Shown piece after piece: positions 54,528 through 63,921 of a stretch of 64,000 bases of DNA (position 1 is the first letter of the stretch; each line of letters opens with the position of its first letter). Position numbers and translations under genes: made by a program. Under the pieces are notes generated by a model. The model made no database searches and had not been told where the DNA came from. It saw only the letters and a program-made list of their open reading frames with translations. Origin of the DNA: an uncultured bacterium (GTDB lineage Bacteria; Bacillota; Clostridia; Lachnospirales; Lachnospiraceae); the NCBI GenBank assembly GCA_947643595.1, contig CANRWP010000002.1:51036-115035 (forward strand), read 5' to 3'.

Positions 54528-55820
54528 ATGTCTAATATTTTATTAACACAATATCAGGGTATGTTTATAGGTCCGATTGCGAAAATACTCGGTTATCTGA
54601 TGGAAGGCATATTTTATGTGCTGGATATGATAGGAATTCATAATTCCGGCCTTTCCATCATCTTGTTTACCATTGTCATTTATCTGTGTTTGACGCCGCT
54701 CACCTATAAGCAGCAGAAGTTTTCTAAACTTCAGGCAAAGATGAGCCCTGAAATTCAGGCCATTCAGGCAAAGTACAAAAATAAAAAAGATAATGATTCC
54801 ATGATGGCTATGAATCAGGAGACGCAGGCGGTTTATGCCAAGTACGGTGTCTCCGCTTCGGGAAGCTGTATTCAGCTTATTATCCAGATGCCTATTCTGC
54901 TCGCTTTGTACCGTGTCATAAATGTGATTCCCGCTTATGTTGCATCGGTAAAAGAAGTATTTTTTCCCTTTGTGGACAAACTGATCGCTCAGAAAGGCAG
55001 CGCGGAGTTTATTCAGAATTTTGCAAATGCGGGTATGTACGCAAAGCAGTTTGAAAATGAGAATTTTATCGGCGGTGTGACGAGTTATATTCAGAATACT
55101 TATATCGATGTGCTAAACAGAGCGAGTACGGCGGACTGGCTCAGCTTAAAGACGCAGTATCCGTCCCTCTCCTCCGATGTGGATATGACTCTGTCTGCTC
55201 TCGACAGGTACAATAACTTTTTGGGTTTGAATATATCGAACTCTCCTTCCTTTATTATTAAGGATGCTTTTTCAAACGGCGCCTATCTTCTCGTGATCGG
55301 TGCAATACTGATCCCTGTTCTGGCAGCTGCCACACAGTGGATCAATACAAAGCTGATGCCGACACAGGCGAACAGCGGAAATGAACAGGCTGATCAGATG
55401 GCCGCTCAGATGAAGATGATGAATACGATGATGCCGCTGATGTCCGCGGTTTTCTGTTTCACGCTCCCTGCAGGTATGGGTATCTACTGGATAGCCGGTG
55501 CGGTGATCCGAAGCATTCAGCAGGTTATTCTCAATAAGCATATTGATAAGATGGATATCAATGCCGTGATTGAGAAGAACAAAGATAAAGCGGCAAAGAA
55601 GATGGAGAAGAAAAAAGTCCAGACAGAGAAAATGCAGCAGTATGCAAACATAAACACTAGAAGTATCAATGTGAATAAGACTTCGGGAATCAGTGAAGAA
55701 GAGAGAGAAGCCGCATTGAAAAAGGCAAACGAGTATTACAATAAAAATGCGAAACCCGGTTCCATGGCGGCAAAGGCTAATATGGTGAGGGAATACAATG
55801 AAAAGAATACCAGAAAATAA
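54528..55820 (+). CDS. yidC: Membrane protein insertase YidC
   Basis: A 430-residue Gram-positive-type insertase with five predicted spans; landmarks GLSIILFTIVIYLCLTPLTYKQQ, VSASGSCIQLIIQMPILLALYRVI and PAGMGIYWIAGAVIRSIQQ. The N terminus has no lipobox, unlike Bacillus SpoIIIJ. The loop between spans 2 and 3 is long (about 80 residues). The tail is basic. GAGGAGG precedes the start. Confidence 0.96.
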   Translation: MSNILLTQYQGMFIGPIAKILGYLMEGIFYVLDMIGIHNSGLSIILFTIVIYLCLTPLTYKQQKFSKLQAKMSPEIQAIQAKYKNKKDNDSMMAMNQETQAVYAKYGVSASGSCIQLIIQMPILLALYRVINVIPAYVASVKEVFFPFVDKLIAQKGSAEFIQNFANAGMYAKQFENENFIGGVTSYIQNTYIDVLNRASTADWLSLKTQYPSLSSDVDMTLSALDRYNNFLGLNISNSPSFIIKDAFSNGAYLLVIGAILIPVLAAATQWINTKLMPTQANSGNEQADQMAAQMKMMNTMMPLMSAVFCFTLPAGMGIYWIAGAVIRSIQQVILNKHIDKMDINAVIEKNKDKAAKKMEKKKVQTEKMQQYANINTRSINVNKTSGISEEEREAALKKANEYYNKNAKPGSMAAKANMVREYNEKNTRK

Positions 55821-55838
55821 TTGTTGGGGGAATAAGAA

Positions 55839-56468
55839 ATGGAATTTGTTGAATTTTCTGCAAAGACAGTGAATGATGCTATTATTGAAGCCTGTCAGAA
55901 ATTTACGGTAGCGAGCGATAAGCTGGAATATGAAGTGCTGGAGGAAGGTTCCTCAGGATTTTTGGGTATCGGTTCAAAGCCTGCTGTCATCAGAGCGAGA
56001 GTAAAATCTTCTGTGGCGGATACGGCGAAGGAATTTTTAAACAGTGTATTTGAAGCGATGAATATGATTGTTGTCTCCGATGTGAAATACGATGAGGACG
56101 AGAGAACGATGGATATCGAATTGAGCGGTGACGAGATGGGAGTCCTGATCGGAAAGAGAGGACAGACTCTGGATTCTCTGCAGTATCTGGTATCTCTTGT
56201 CGTAAATAAGGATACGGAGGATTATATCAGAGTCAAGGTGGATACCGAGAATTACAGACAGAGAAGAAAAGAGACTCTGGAAAATCTCGCCAAGAATATT
56301 TCTTTTAAAGTAAAGAGAACAAAGAGAGCGGTTTCTCTCGAGCCGATGAATCCCTATGAGAGAAGAATTATCCATTCTGCTCTTCAGAATGACAAATATG
56401 TTACTACACACAGTGAAGGGAATGATCCTTACAGACATGTGGTTGTGACGATTAAGAGAGAGAGATAA
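55839..56468 (+). CDS. jag: RNA-binding protein Jag (KhpB/EloR)
   Basis: A 209-residue protein with an N-terminal Jag-N domain (VEFSAKTVNDAIIEACQKF), a KH domain (VLIGKRGQTLDSLQYLVSLVV) and a C-terminal R3H domain (YERRIIHSALQN...RHVVVTIKR). It acts with KhpA in RNA-level control of cell shape and division in related Firmicutes. It ends 24 bases before a strong terminator. Confidence 0.95.
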   Translation: MEFVEFSAKTVNDAIIEACQKFTVASDKLEYEVLEEGSSGFLGIGSKPAVIRARVKSSVADTAKEFLNSVFEAMNMIVVSDVKYDEDERTMDIELSGDEMGVLIGKRGQTLDSLQYLVSLVVNKDTEDYIRVKVDTENYRQRRKETLENLAKNISFKVKRTKRAVSLEPMNPYERRIIHSALQNDKYVTTHSEGNDPYRHVVVTIKRER

Positions 56469-56491
56469 ATTTAATTTAAGATGCTATGATA

Positions 56492-56529
56492 AAAATATCC
56501 CTGCGGTAAATTTGCTTCAGGGATATTTT
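56492..56529 (+). terminator. Intrinsic terminator after jag
   Basis: A 12-base perfect stem (AAAATATCCCTG and CAGGGATATTTT) with a 14-base loop. It lies immediately before mnmE, only 16 bases from its start codon, so mnmE needs read-through or its own start signals. Confidence 0.85.
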
Positions 56530-56545
56530 CGATATGAGGATCGTT

Positions 56546-57934
56546 ATGAAGACAGATACGATTGCGGCGATTTCCACCGCTTACTCCGAATCGGGGATAG
56601 GAATTATCCGGATCAGCGGGGAAGAAGCTTTTAAAATTGCGGACAATATATTTTGTGGCAAAAAAGAAAATTTTTCTTTGGAAAATGCGAAGACATATAC
56701 GATGCATTATGGTTTCATTGTGGATAATGGGATAGTGATCGATGAGGTACTGGTTTCCGTCATGCGGGCTCCGGGGAGTTATACTGCGGAAAATGTGGTG
56801 GAGATCAACTGTCATGGCGGTATTCTTATCTTACAGAAAATTATGAACCTGGTGATCAGAAACGGAGCCAGAGTGGCTGAACCGGGAGAATTTACAAAGA
56901 GAGCTTTTTTGAATGGACGTATGGATCTGTCGGAGGCGGAAGCCGTGATGGACCTGATTAAATCAAAAAATGAATTTGCACTGCAGGCTTCTGTAAATCA
57001 GTTGAAAGGTTCTGTCTCTTCTGTTATAAAAGAATTGAGGAGTAAAATTATCTATGAGATCGCCTTTATTGAGTCCGCCCTGGATGATCCGGAAAATTAT
57101 GATACGGATGGTTACGGGGAAAAGCTTTTTGGTATTTTGGAGGAGATCGAAGAGAAGGTGGAAGATCTGATAAGCCATGCGGATGACGGAAGAATTTTGA
57201 AGGAGGGCATTCGCACTGTTATTATTGGAAAACCAAATGCGGGAAAATCTTCTTTTTTGAATGAATTGATTGGAGAGGAGAGAGCTATCGTCACAGATAT
57301 TGCCGGGACGACTAGAGATGTCCTGGAAGAGAATATAAAACTCGGCGGAATCAGTCTGCATATAATAGATACGGCGGGGATCCGAAAGACGGAGGATACC
57401 GTGGAGAAAATCGGCGTGGAGAGGGCGAGAAAACATGCGAAGGAAGCCGACCTGATTATTTATATTGTGGATTCTTCCGTGGATCTGGATGAGAGCGATG
57501 AGGAGATTCTGGAAATTCTGCGGGATAAGCATTTTATTGTGCTTCTCAATAAATCTGATCTGGATATGGCTGTGACAGAGAGGGATATAAAAGAGAAACT
57601 GCATGGTTTTTCAGATTTTGAGATGATGAGAATATCTGCTTTAAAACACAGGGGAATAGAGGAGTTTGAGGAAGCGGTTAAAAGACTGTTTTTCAGAGGA
57701 AAAGTTTCTTTTAACAGTGAAGTGATCATCACAAGTATGCGCCATAAGGAAGCTCTGCTTGAGACAGCGGAAAGTCTCTCCATGGTGAACAAAAGTATTA
57801 TGGCAGGTATGTCCGAAGACTTTTATTCGATTGATTTGATGAATGCGTACGCGGCGCTTGGAAAAATTATCGGGGAAGAGGTCGGAGATGACCTTGTGAA
57901 TGAGATATTTGAAAAATTTTGTATGGGTAAATAG
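56546..57934 (+). CDS. mnmE: tRNA modification GTPase MnmE
   Basis: A 462-residue GTPase that, with MnmG, modifies uridine 34 in tRNAs. The formyl-THF-binding N-terminal domain includes [15 protein letters not shown]; the G domain has [26 protein letters not shown] and NKSD; the conserved C-terminal Cys is in EKFCMGK. I begin it at [11 protein letters not shown], four codons inside the track ORF, after GAGG. Confidence 0.97.
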   Translation: MKTDTIAAISTAYSESGIGIIRISGEEAFKIADNIFCGKKENFSLENAKTYTMHYGFIVDNGIVIDEVLVSVMRAPGSYTAENVVEINCHGGILILQKIMNLVIRNGARVAEPGEFTKRAFLNGRMDLSEAEAVMDLIKSKNEFALQASVNQLKGSVSSVIKELRSKIIYEIAFIESALDDPENYDTDGYGEKLFGILEEIEEKVEDLISHADDGRILKEGIRTVIIGKPNAGKSSFLNELIGEERAIVTDIAGTTRDVLEENIKLGGISLHIIDTAGIRKTEDTVEKIGVERARKHAKEADLIIYIVDSSVDLDESDEEILEILRDKHFIVLLNKSDLDMAVTERDIKEKLHGFSDFEMMRISALKHRGIEEFEEAVKRLFFRGKVSFNSEVIITSMRHKEALLETAESLSMVNKSIMAGMSEDFYSIDLMNAYAALGKIIGEEVGDDLVNEIFEKFCMGK

Positions 57935-57945
57935 GAGAGAGAAAT

Positions 57946-59835
57946 ATGCCGGAGTTTAGGGAAAAAGCGGATGTCTGTGTGGTGGGCGCCGGTCACGCGG
58001 GATGTGAGGCGGCGCTCGCCTGTGCGAGGCTTGGATTTCGCACGGTCATTTTTACCGTCAATATAGAAAGCATAGCAATGATGCCATGCAATCCCCATAT
58101 AGGCGGATCCTCCAAGGGACATCTTGTGAGGGAAATAGATGCGCTCGGCGGGGAGATGGGAAAAAATATAGATAAGACGTTTTTGCAGTCAAAGATGTTG
58201 AATAAGTCCAAGGGACCTGCGGTACATTCTCTGCGCTGTCAGGCGGACAAGGCGGAGTACAGCCGTTCCATGAGAATGATACTGGAAAGTCAGGACAATC
58301 TGACGATCAAGCAGGCGGAGGTCTGTGATTTTTTACTGGATGAAGTTTCCGGTGAAAAGAAAATTGTCGGCGTCAAAATTCTGACAGGCGGTATCTATGA
58401 GTGTAAAGCGGTGATTTTATGTACGGGTACATATCTGAATGCGAGATGTCTCTGCGGAGAGGCTATCACTTATACAGGGCCTAACGGCATGCAGTCTTCG
58501 ACTCATCTCTCGAAAGCTTTGGAGAATGCCGGTATTAAACTCAGAAGATTTAAGACGGGAACTCCTGCAAGGATGGACAGGCGTTCCATCGACTTTTCGA
58601 AAATGGAAGAACAGTTTGGGGATGAGAGGGTGATTCCTTTTTCTTATGAGACGGATCCTGAGGATGTTCAGATAAAACAGGAATCGTGTTATCTCACCTA
58701 TACAAATGAAGAGACCCACGATATTATCAGGGCAAATTTGGACAGGTCTCCTATTTATGCGGGCGTGATAGAAGGGACAGGTCCGAGATACTGTCCGTCG
58801 ATTGAGGATAAGGTCGTGAAATTTTCCGATAAGAACAGACATCAGGTTTTTATTGAACCGGAAGGCAGATATACAAATGAGATGTATGTGGATGGTATGT
58901 CCTCGTCTCTGCCGGAGGATGTGCAGCTTGCCATGTACCGGACTGTGCCGGGTCTTGAGAATTGTAAGATAGTCAGAAATGCTTATGCGATAGAGTACGA
59001 TTGTATTGATCCGGGGCAGCTTCATCTGACTCTGGAGTTTAAGGAAATAAAAGGTCTTTTCAGCGCCGGTCAGTTTAACGGAAGCAGCGGTTACGAGGAA
59101 GCGGCTGCTCAGGGTCTGATGGCAGGCATCAATGCAGTGCGTGGAATTCAGGGGAAAGAGCAGATTGTTTTGGATCGCTCCCAGGCTTATATCGGTGTCC
59201 TGATTGATGATCTTGTCACAAAAGAAAACACGGAACCTTATAGGATGATGACTTCCCGAGCGGAGTACAGGTTGCTGCTGCGACAGGATAACGCGGATCT
59301 GAGACTTCGGAAAATAGGATATGAGACAGGATTGATTTCAAGAGAACAGTATGAGTATGTCTGTGAAAAGGAGAGACAGATCACACAGGAAATTGACAGA
59401 TTGAAAAACACGGTGATAGGTGCCTCCAGGGAAGTGCAGGAGTTTATGGTTTCCATGGGAAGTTCACCTTTGAGGACTGGGACCAGTCTTGCGGAAATCA
59501 TATGCAGACCGGAGTTTACTTATGAGGCAGTGGCTGCCATTGATAAAGAGCGAAGACCTCTCGAAGAGGCAGTGATAGAACAGATTAATATTTCCATAAA
59601 GTACGAGGGATATATCGAGAGACAGATCCGTCAGGTGGAACAGTTTAAAAAGTTGGAGAAACGTTTGATCCCTGAAGATATATGCTACGAAGATATTTCG
59701 GGAATCCGTATCGAGGCAAGACAGAAGCTTGCAAAGTACAGACCGGTATCGATCGGACAGGCTTCCAGGATATCCGGTGTTTCCCCGGCGGATATCTCTG
59801 TGCTTTTGGTCTATATTTCTTCTAAGATGAAATAG
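57946..59835 (+). CDS. mnmG: tRNA uridine 5-carboxymethylaminomethyl modification enzyme MnmG
   Basis: A 629-residue FAD protein, partner of MnmE. The FAD loop is [40 protein letters not shown] and [13 protein letters not shown] follow; the conserved [17 protein letters not shown] motif is near residue 385. Start 12 bases after mnmE with AGGAGAG. Confidence 0.98.
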   Translation: MPEFREKADVCVVGAGHAGCEAALACARLGFRTVIFTVNIESIAMMPCNPHIGGSSKGHLVREIDALGGEMGKNIDKTFLQSKMLNKSKGPAVHSLRCQADKAEYSRSMRMILESQDNLTIKQAEVCDFLLDEVSGEKKIVGVKILTGGIYECKAVILCTGTYLNARCLCGEAITYTGPNGMQSSTHLSKALENAGIKLRRFKTGTPARMDRRSIDFSKMEEQFGDERVIPFSYETDPEDVQIKQESCYLTYTNEETHDIIRANLDRSPIYAGVIEGTGPRYCPSIEDKVVKFSDKNRHQVFIEPEGRYTNEMYVDGMSSSLPEDVQLAMYRTVPGLENCKIVRNAYAIEYDCIDPGQLHLTLEFKEIKGLFSAGQFNGSSGYEEAAAQGLMAGINAVRGIQGKEQIVLDRSQAYIGVLIDDLVTKENTEPYRMMTSRAEYRLLLRQDNADLRLRKIGYETGLISREQYEYVCEKERQITQEIDRLKNTVIGASREVQEFMVSMGSSPLRTGTSLAEIICRPEFTYEAVAAIDKERRPLEEAVIEQINISIKYEGYIERQIRQVEQFKKLEKRLIPEDICYEDISGIRIEARQKLAKYRPVSIGQASRISGVSPADISVLLVYISSKMK

Positions 59836-59851
59836 AAAGGTCAGTCTGATT

Positions 59852-60586
59852 ATGAGTTTGTACAGTGCGGATAATTTTATCGAAAAAAGTAAAATGTTGG
59901 GGATCGATCTGTCTGAGGAACAGATTGAAAAGTTTATGGATTACTATGAACTTTTGGTGGAGTGGAATTCTTTTATGAATTTGACTGCCATCACGGATTT
60001 TGAGGAAGTGGTGTTGAAACATTTCGTCGACAGTCTGGCGATTTATCAGATCGAAGTCTTCCGGAAAAATTTAAATTCATCTTTGATCGATGTGGGGACA
60101 GGAGCCGGATTTCCCGGAATTCCGTTGAAGATCATGTTTCCGGAACGGAGGATCACACTGTTGGATTCCTTAAATAAAAGAGTAAAGTTTTTAAATACAA
60201 TAATTGAAAAATTGGATATGAAGAATATAGAGGCAGTTCACGGCAGAGCGGAAGATTTTGCAAGGCAGAAGTCCCACAGAGAGCAATATCAGTTTTGTGT
60301 TTCGAGAGCGGTTGCCAATCTTTCCACTCTGTCGGAGCTTTGTATTCCCTTTGTGAGAGAAGGCGGTTATTTTATTTCTTATAAATCGGAGAAAGTGAGA
60401 GAGGAATTGTCCGCCGGGAAGAAGGCGATGGAGATACTCGGCGGGAAGATGGAGGATCAACTGGAGTATCAGCTTCCGGGTACGGATATGAAGAGAAGTC
60501 TGTTGATCGTTAAAAAAGAAAAAAGTACGCCGGTGAAATATCCGAGAAAGGCGGGGACACCTGCGAAAGAGCCGCTGCAAAATTAG
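59852..60586 (+). CDS. rsmG: 16S rRNA (guanine-527-N7)-methyltransferase
   Basis: A 244-residue SAM-dependent methyltransferase. The SAM motif is DVGTGAGFPGIPLKI near residue 75, with NKRVKFLNTIIEKL and VSRAVANLSTLSELC. The C terminus carries a 20-residue tail beyond the family core. Start 17 bases after mnmG. Confidence 0.96.
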   Translation: MSLYSADNFIEKSKMLGIDLSEEQIEKFMDYYELLVEWNSFMNLTAITDFEEVVLKHFVDSLAIYQIEVFRKNLNSSLIDVGTGAGFPGIPLKIMFPERRITLLDSLNKRVKFLNTIIEKLDMKNIEAVHGRAEDFARQKSHREQYQFCVSRAVANLSTLSELCIPFVREGGYFISYKSEKVREELSAGKKAMEILGGKMEDQLEYQLPGTDMKRSLLIVKKEKSTPVKYPRKAGTPAKEPLQN

Positions 60587-60598
60587 TGGAGGAGGAAA

Positions 60599-61345
60599 AT
60601 GATCGTGAATGAAATTGTAAAATCTTTGTACGACAGAAAATCGGTGAGGGTATTTGAGGAGCGTTCCATATCGGAGGAATGTAAAAAAGAAATTCTGATG
60701 GCAGCGCTGCAGGCGCCCAGTGCCGGGAATCAACAGCTTTATACTATTCTGGATATTACGGATCAGAATTTGAAGGACAGACTTGCGGTGAGTTGTGATA
60801 ACCAGCCTTTTATTGCGAAGGCGCCCATGGTACTTATTTTTTGTGCGGATATCTTAAAGTGGATTGATTTGTTTGAGGAGGGGGGATCTGCTCCGAGAAA
60901 GCCCGGATGCGGTGATCTGATTCTGGCGATCGATGACGCTTTGATCGCAGCGCAGAATGCAGTGGTCGCGGCGGAGAGCATGGGCATCGGTTCCTGCTAT
61001 ATCGGAGATATCATGGAACAGTGTGAACAGCACCGGGAGATGCTGCATCTTCCGGAGTATGTTTTTCCGGCGGCCATGTTGGTTTTCGGTTATCCGACCA
61101 GACAGCAGACGGAGAGAAAGAAACCGGAACGATGCAGACTGGAAGATATGGTGCAGGAAAATACCTACTGGAGAAGAGATGGACAGTCTCTTCGAATCAT
61201 GTTTGATAAAGAGACAAAGAATAAAAGTTTTGAGGAGTGGAGCCAGGCATTTTGCAAGAGAAAATACAATTCTGATTTTTCAAGAGAGATGAGTCGGTCG
61301 GTTCAGGAGTATATAAAAGATTATTTGGATGGGAGACAGGGATGA
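60599..61345 (+). CDS. Nitroreductase-family FMN enzyme
   Basis: A 248-residue flavoenzyme of the NfsA/FRP-like branch. SLYDRKSVRVFEERSIS and AALQAPSAGNQQLYTILDI bind FMN phosphate; MGIGSCYIGDI and LVFGYPTRQQ are family landmarks. The substrate is unknown (nitro compounds or quinones by family). GGAGGAGG precedes the start. It is 12 bases after rsmG and its stop overlaps the next gene by four bases, so it is in the origin operon where noc or parA often lies. Confidence 0.88.
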   Translation: MIVNEIVKSLYDRKSVRVFEERSISEECKKEILMAALQAPSAGNQQLYTILDITDQNLKDRLAVSCDNQPFIAKAPMVLIFCADILKWIDLFEEGGSAPRKPGCGDLILAIDDALIAAQNAVVAAESMGIGSCYIGDIMEQCEQHREMLHLPEYVFPAAMLVFGYPTRQQTERKKPERCRLEDMVQENTYWRRDGQSLRIMFDKETKNKSFEEWSQAFCKRKYNSDFSREMSRSVQEYIKDYLDGRQG

Positions 61346-61845
61346 ACAATAATATAGAAGTATTGGAAGAAGTATTGGATGTTTTGGAGGATGAGAGAAA
61401 ACATTTTCTGGATCTTGTAAATCAGAATGAATTTAGAATGGAAGAAATAAATTCTTATTTGAGAGAGCTCTCTAAAAGTGAAGATGAAGATTTTAAAGTT
61501 TTTTCTCCCAGAAACGTAGAAAATATGCATAGAGAACAGATTGAGGCGGATGTCTCGGAAAAGAAAAAGTATGAGGAAGAGAATAAAGAGTATCTTAAGA
61601 AGATAAGTTTTCTGAAAAAATTGATAGATAAGGTCAATATTGTGATTGCAAACTTGCAGTATGAGGAAGAACCAGATATCCCGGAAGAAAATAAAAATGA
61701 AGATAAGGATACTTTGGAAAGTGATCATATTGCTCATCAGATATTAAATTGTGTATCTTTTATTATACCTGATGCGGATCGAGCAAAAGTGGAACTCACT
61801 GCCCTGGCAAAAAAATTGTCCGATGACACTATATATAGAAAATAA
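61342..61845 (+). CDS. Helical/coiled-coil protein of unknown function
   Basis: A 167-residue protein I do not recognise. It is charged and mostly helical: helices at residues 5-45 (EVLEEVLDVLEDERKHFLDLV), 70-115 (EADVSEKKKYEEENKEYLKKISFLKKLIDKV), a low-complexity acidic stretch (EEEPDIPEENKNEDKDTL) and a C-terminal helix pair (HIAHQILNCVSFIIP, AKVELTALAKKLSD). No signal peptide or transmembrane span. It overlaps the nitroreductase gene by four bases (ATGA) and ends 41 bases before the parS sites. A chromosome-associated role is only a guess from position. Confidence 0.7.
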   Translation: MNNNIEVLEEVLDVLEDERKHFLDLVNQNEFRMEEINSYLRELSKSEDEDFKVFSPRNVENMHREQIEADVSEKKKYEEENKEYLKKISFLKKLIDKVNIVIANLQYEEEPDIPEENKNEDKDTLESDHIAHQILNCVSFIIPDADRAKVELTALAKKLSDDTIYRK

Positions 61846-61875
61846 TACAGCTGCATACATTGTACGGCATTACTG

Positions 61876-61913
61876 CAAAAATGAAATGTTTCACGTGAAA
61901 CATTTCATTTTTG
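61876..61913. other. parS site inside a 38-base perfect palindrome
   Basis: The 16-base parS consensus TGTTTCACGTGAAACA occurs at 61887-61902 and is extended by perfect symmetry on both sides (arms of 19 bases, starting CAAAAATGAAATG). Because the right arm ends in TTTTT it could also fold as a terminator for the preceding gene. Confidence 0.92.
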
Positions 61914-61934
61914 GATACTCTCACCACAATATAA

Positions 61935-61950
61935 TGTTTCACGTGAAACA
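61935..61950. other. Second perfect parS site
   Basis: TGTTTCACGTGAAACA exactly, with one more symmetric AA/TT pair each side. Two degenerate relatives follow: TTTGTGAAACA (61978-61988) and TGTTTTGTGAAACA (62005-62018). Confidence 0.93.
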
Positions 61951-62090
61951 TTTTAACCACAATATATTGAAATAAAATTTGTGAAACATTTATATTATGT
62001 AAAATGTTTTGTGAAACATTATATGGATAGATTATTAAAGTATAAAAAAAGATAAATGGATGGACACAATATATAGTAAAAAAATATGTG

Positions 62091-62119
62091 TTGACAAAGA
62101 ATAACTTATGGGGTATATT
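62091..62119 (+). promoter_or_regulatory. Promoter of the ABC-F leader
   Basis: -35 TTGACA, 17-base spacer, -10 TATATT, giving a transcript leader of about 230 bases before the ABC-F start. Confidence 0.75.
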
Positions 62120-62152
62120 AAGAAACAGAAATAAAAGGAAAGAGGTGTGAGT

Positions 62153-62173
62153 GTGATTATTATTACCTGCTAA
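62153..62173 (+). CDS. Candidate 6-residue leader peptide
   Basis: GTG start after AGAGGTG (five-base spacing) reading MIIITC then TAA. Its last codons lie in CCTGC, which can pair with GCAGG at 62218-62222, and an inner stem GCATGA/TCATGC (62192-62216) exists. Such tiny ORFs sense drug-stalled ribosomes upstream of resistance genes. Not verifiable from sequence alone. Confidence 0.45.
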   Translation: MIIITC

Positions 62174-62297
62174 ATTATTAATTTTAGAATGGCATGATGG
62201 AGTCAGTTTGTCATGCGGCAGGAATATTTTCACATTAGGCCTTTAAATAGGGATAGATCAATACTGAGAAAGTCTCTCGATTTTTCAGAACAATGAA

Positions 62298-62330
62298 GAT
62301 GCAGAAAATATTTCTGCATCTTTTTATCTT
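62298..62330 (+). terminator. Intrinsic terminator (attenuator) before the ABC-F gene
   Basis: AGATGCAGAA and TTCTGCATCT form a 10-base stem with a four-base loop followed by TTTTTATCTT. It ends 25 bases before the ATG, with no other gene upstream on this transcript. A stem CTGAGAAA/TTTTTCAG (62264-62288) just before could form alternatively. Confidence 0.85.
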
Positions 62331-62355
62331 ATGTGAAAGAAAGTGAGGAATAATA

Positions 62356-63921
62356 ATGTCATTGATCAGTGTAAACAATTTAACTTTTCATTATGAGGGA
62401 AGCTTTGATGAGATTTTTGAGGATGTATCTTTTCAGATAGATACTGACTGGAAGCTGGGATTTACAGCGAGAAATGGAAGAGGAAAGACAACATTTTTAA
62501 AATTGCTGATGGGAGAGTACGAATACAGAGGAAGTATCAGCTGCAATGAAAGTTTTGATTATTTTCCGTTTGAAATAAGAGACAGGGAGAGGTCTTTTCT
62601 TGAGATCATCGAAGAGCTATATCCGGAATATGAGTTGTGGAAAGTTTGTAAAGAGTTATCTCTGCTGCAGGCAGAGGAGGAAATCTTGTATCGTCCCTTT
62701 TATACATTGAGCAACGGAGAACAGACAAAGGCGATGCTGGCAGTTTTATTTTCCCAGGAGAGCAGATTTCTTCTGATAGATGAACCGACCAACCATCTGG
62801 ATGTGAGAGGAAGAAAAAGTATCAGAGAATATTTAAAACAAAAGAAGGGCTTTATTGTCGTCTCTCACGACAGAGATCTTTTGGATGAGTGTGTGGATCA
62901 TATTCTTGTCATCAATAAGACTGATATCGAAGTGTATAAAGGAAATTTCTCTACATGGTGGGAGGAAAAGAAACGAAGGGATAACTGGGAGCGGGAGGAA
63001 AATGAACGGCTGAAAAAGGATATTAAGAGATTAAAGGAATCAGCCCGTGTAAAGGAGGAGTGGGCGGATAATATCGAGTCCAGAAAGATCGGAAAAAAAG
63101 CCTATGAGGAGGTAAAGAGAAAAGGAATTTCCACAAAAGGACGAAGGGCTTATATCGGGGAAAAGACGAGAAGAATGGAGAAGCGCCGAAAAAATCTGGA
63201 AAATCGGGAGGAGAGAGCAATCGAGGAAAAGTCAAAGCTTCTCAAGAATCTGGAGACAGCGGAGGATTTAAAGCTTTTTCCGTTGAGGCATTACAAAGAT
63301 GTCTCTGTAAGTCTGTCCGATGTCTGCATCTACTATGGACAGGAGGATGGAAGCCAAAAAAATCTGGGCACAGTCAGCTTTGATATAAGGAACGGAGAAT
63401 GCGTGGTTCTGTGTGGAAAAAATGGCTGTGGGAAATCCAGTATCTTGAAGGCAGTCATACAGGCGGCGGAAGAAAAAGAGGGAATGGTTCCCGGGGAAAG
63501 CCTTTCGATGACAGAGCCGATCTGTTATACCGGAACGATCACTACGGCGGGAGGACTTAAAATTTCTTATGTACCGCAGGATACAAGTCATCTGCGGGGA
63601 AGTCTCATCGATTATGCTGAGCAATATCACCTGAATCTGAGTTCTTTTCTGATGCTTCTTCGAAAACTGGATCTGGAGAGGGAACAGTTTGAAAAGAATT
63701 TGGAGGAATACAGCGGCGGACAGAAGAAGAAGGTGTTGATTGCCAGAAGCCTGAGCGAGCAGGCGCATCTGTATATATGGGATGAATCCTTAAATTTTAT
63801 CGACGTGTTTTCCAGAATGCAGATAGAAGAGCTTCTTACAAAATATCGTCCTACCATGCTGCTTGTGGAGCATGACACGGCTTTCGTGGAAAAGGTGGGG
63901 AGCAAGATAATTGAAATGTAG
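62356..63921 (+). CDS. ABC-F ribosome-protection protein, Lsa-like
   Basis: A 521-residue soluble ATPase with two ABC domains and no membrane part. The opening MSLISVNNLTFHYEGSFD and WKLGFTARNGRGKTTFLKLL match the Lsa group that protects ribosomes from lincosamides, pleuromutilins and streptogramin A. Signatures TLSNGEQTK and YSGGQKKKV, Walker B LLIDEPTNHLD and YIWDESLNFID. The inter-domain linker (residues about 190-300) is long and charged, as in resistance ABC-Fs. The first Walker A reads ARNGRGKT, with Ala for the usual first Gly. Expression is probably governed by the upstream attenuator. Confidence 0.9.
   Translation: MSLISVNNLTFHYEGSFDEIFEDVSFQIDTDWKLGFTARNGRGKTTFLKLLMGEYEYRGSISCNESFDYFPFEIRDRERSFLEIIEELYPEYELWKVCKELSLLQAEEEILYRPFYTLSNGEQTKAMLAVLFSQESRFLLIDEPTNHLDVRGRKSIREYLKQKKGFIVVSHDRDLLDECVDHILVINKTDIEVYKGNFSTWWEEKKRRDNWEREENERLKKDIKRLKESARVKEEWADNIESRKIGKKAYEEVKRKGISTKGRRAYIGEKTRRMEKRRKNLENREERAIEEKSKLLKNLETAEDLKLFPLRHYKDVSVSLSDVCIYYGQEDGSQKNLGTVSFDIRNGECVVLCGKNGCGKSSILKAVIQAAEEKEGMVPGESLSMTEPICYTGTITTAGGLKISYVPQDTSHLRGSLIDYAEQYHLNLSSFLMLLRKLDLEREQFEKNLEEYSGGQKKKVLIARSLSEQAHLYIWDESLNFIDVFSRMQIEELLTKYRPTMLLVEHDTAFVEKVGSKIIEM

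Larger units (their letters stand above)
61846..62355. promoter_or_regulatory. Intergenic region with parS cluster and ABC-F leader
   Basis: These 510 bases contain two perfect and two degenerate parS sites (61876-62018), an AT-rich stretch (62020-62090), then a promoter, a tiny leader ORF, a two-stem region and an intrinsic terminator before the ABC-F gene. No larger ORF on either strand is convincing. Confidence 0.85.
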
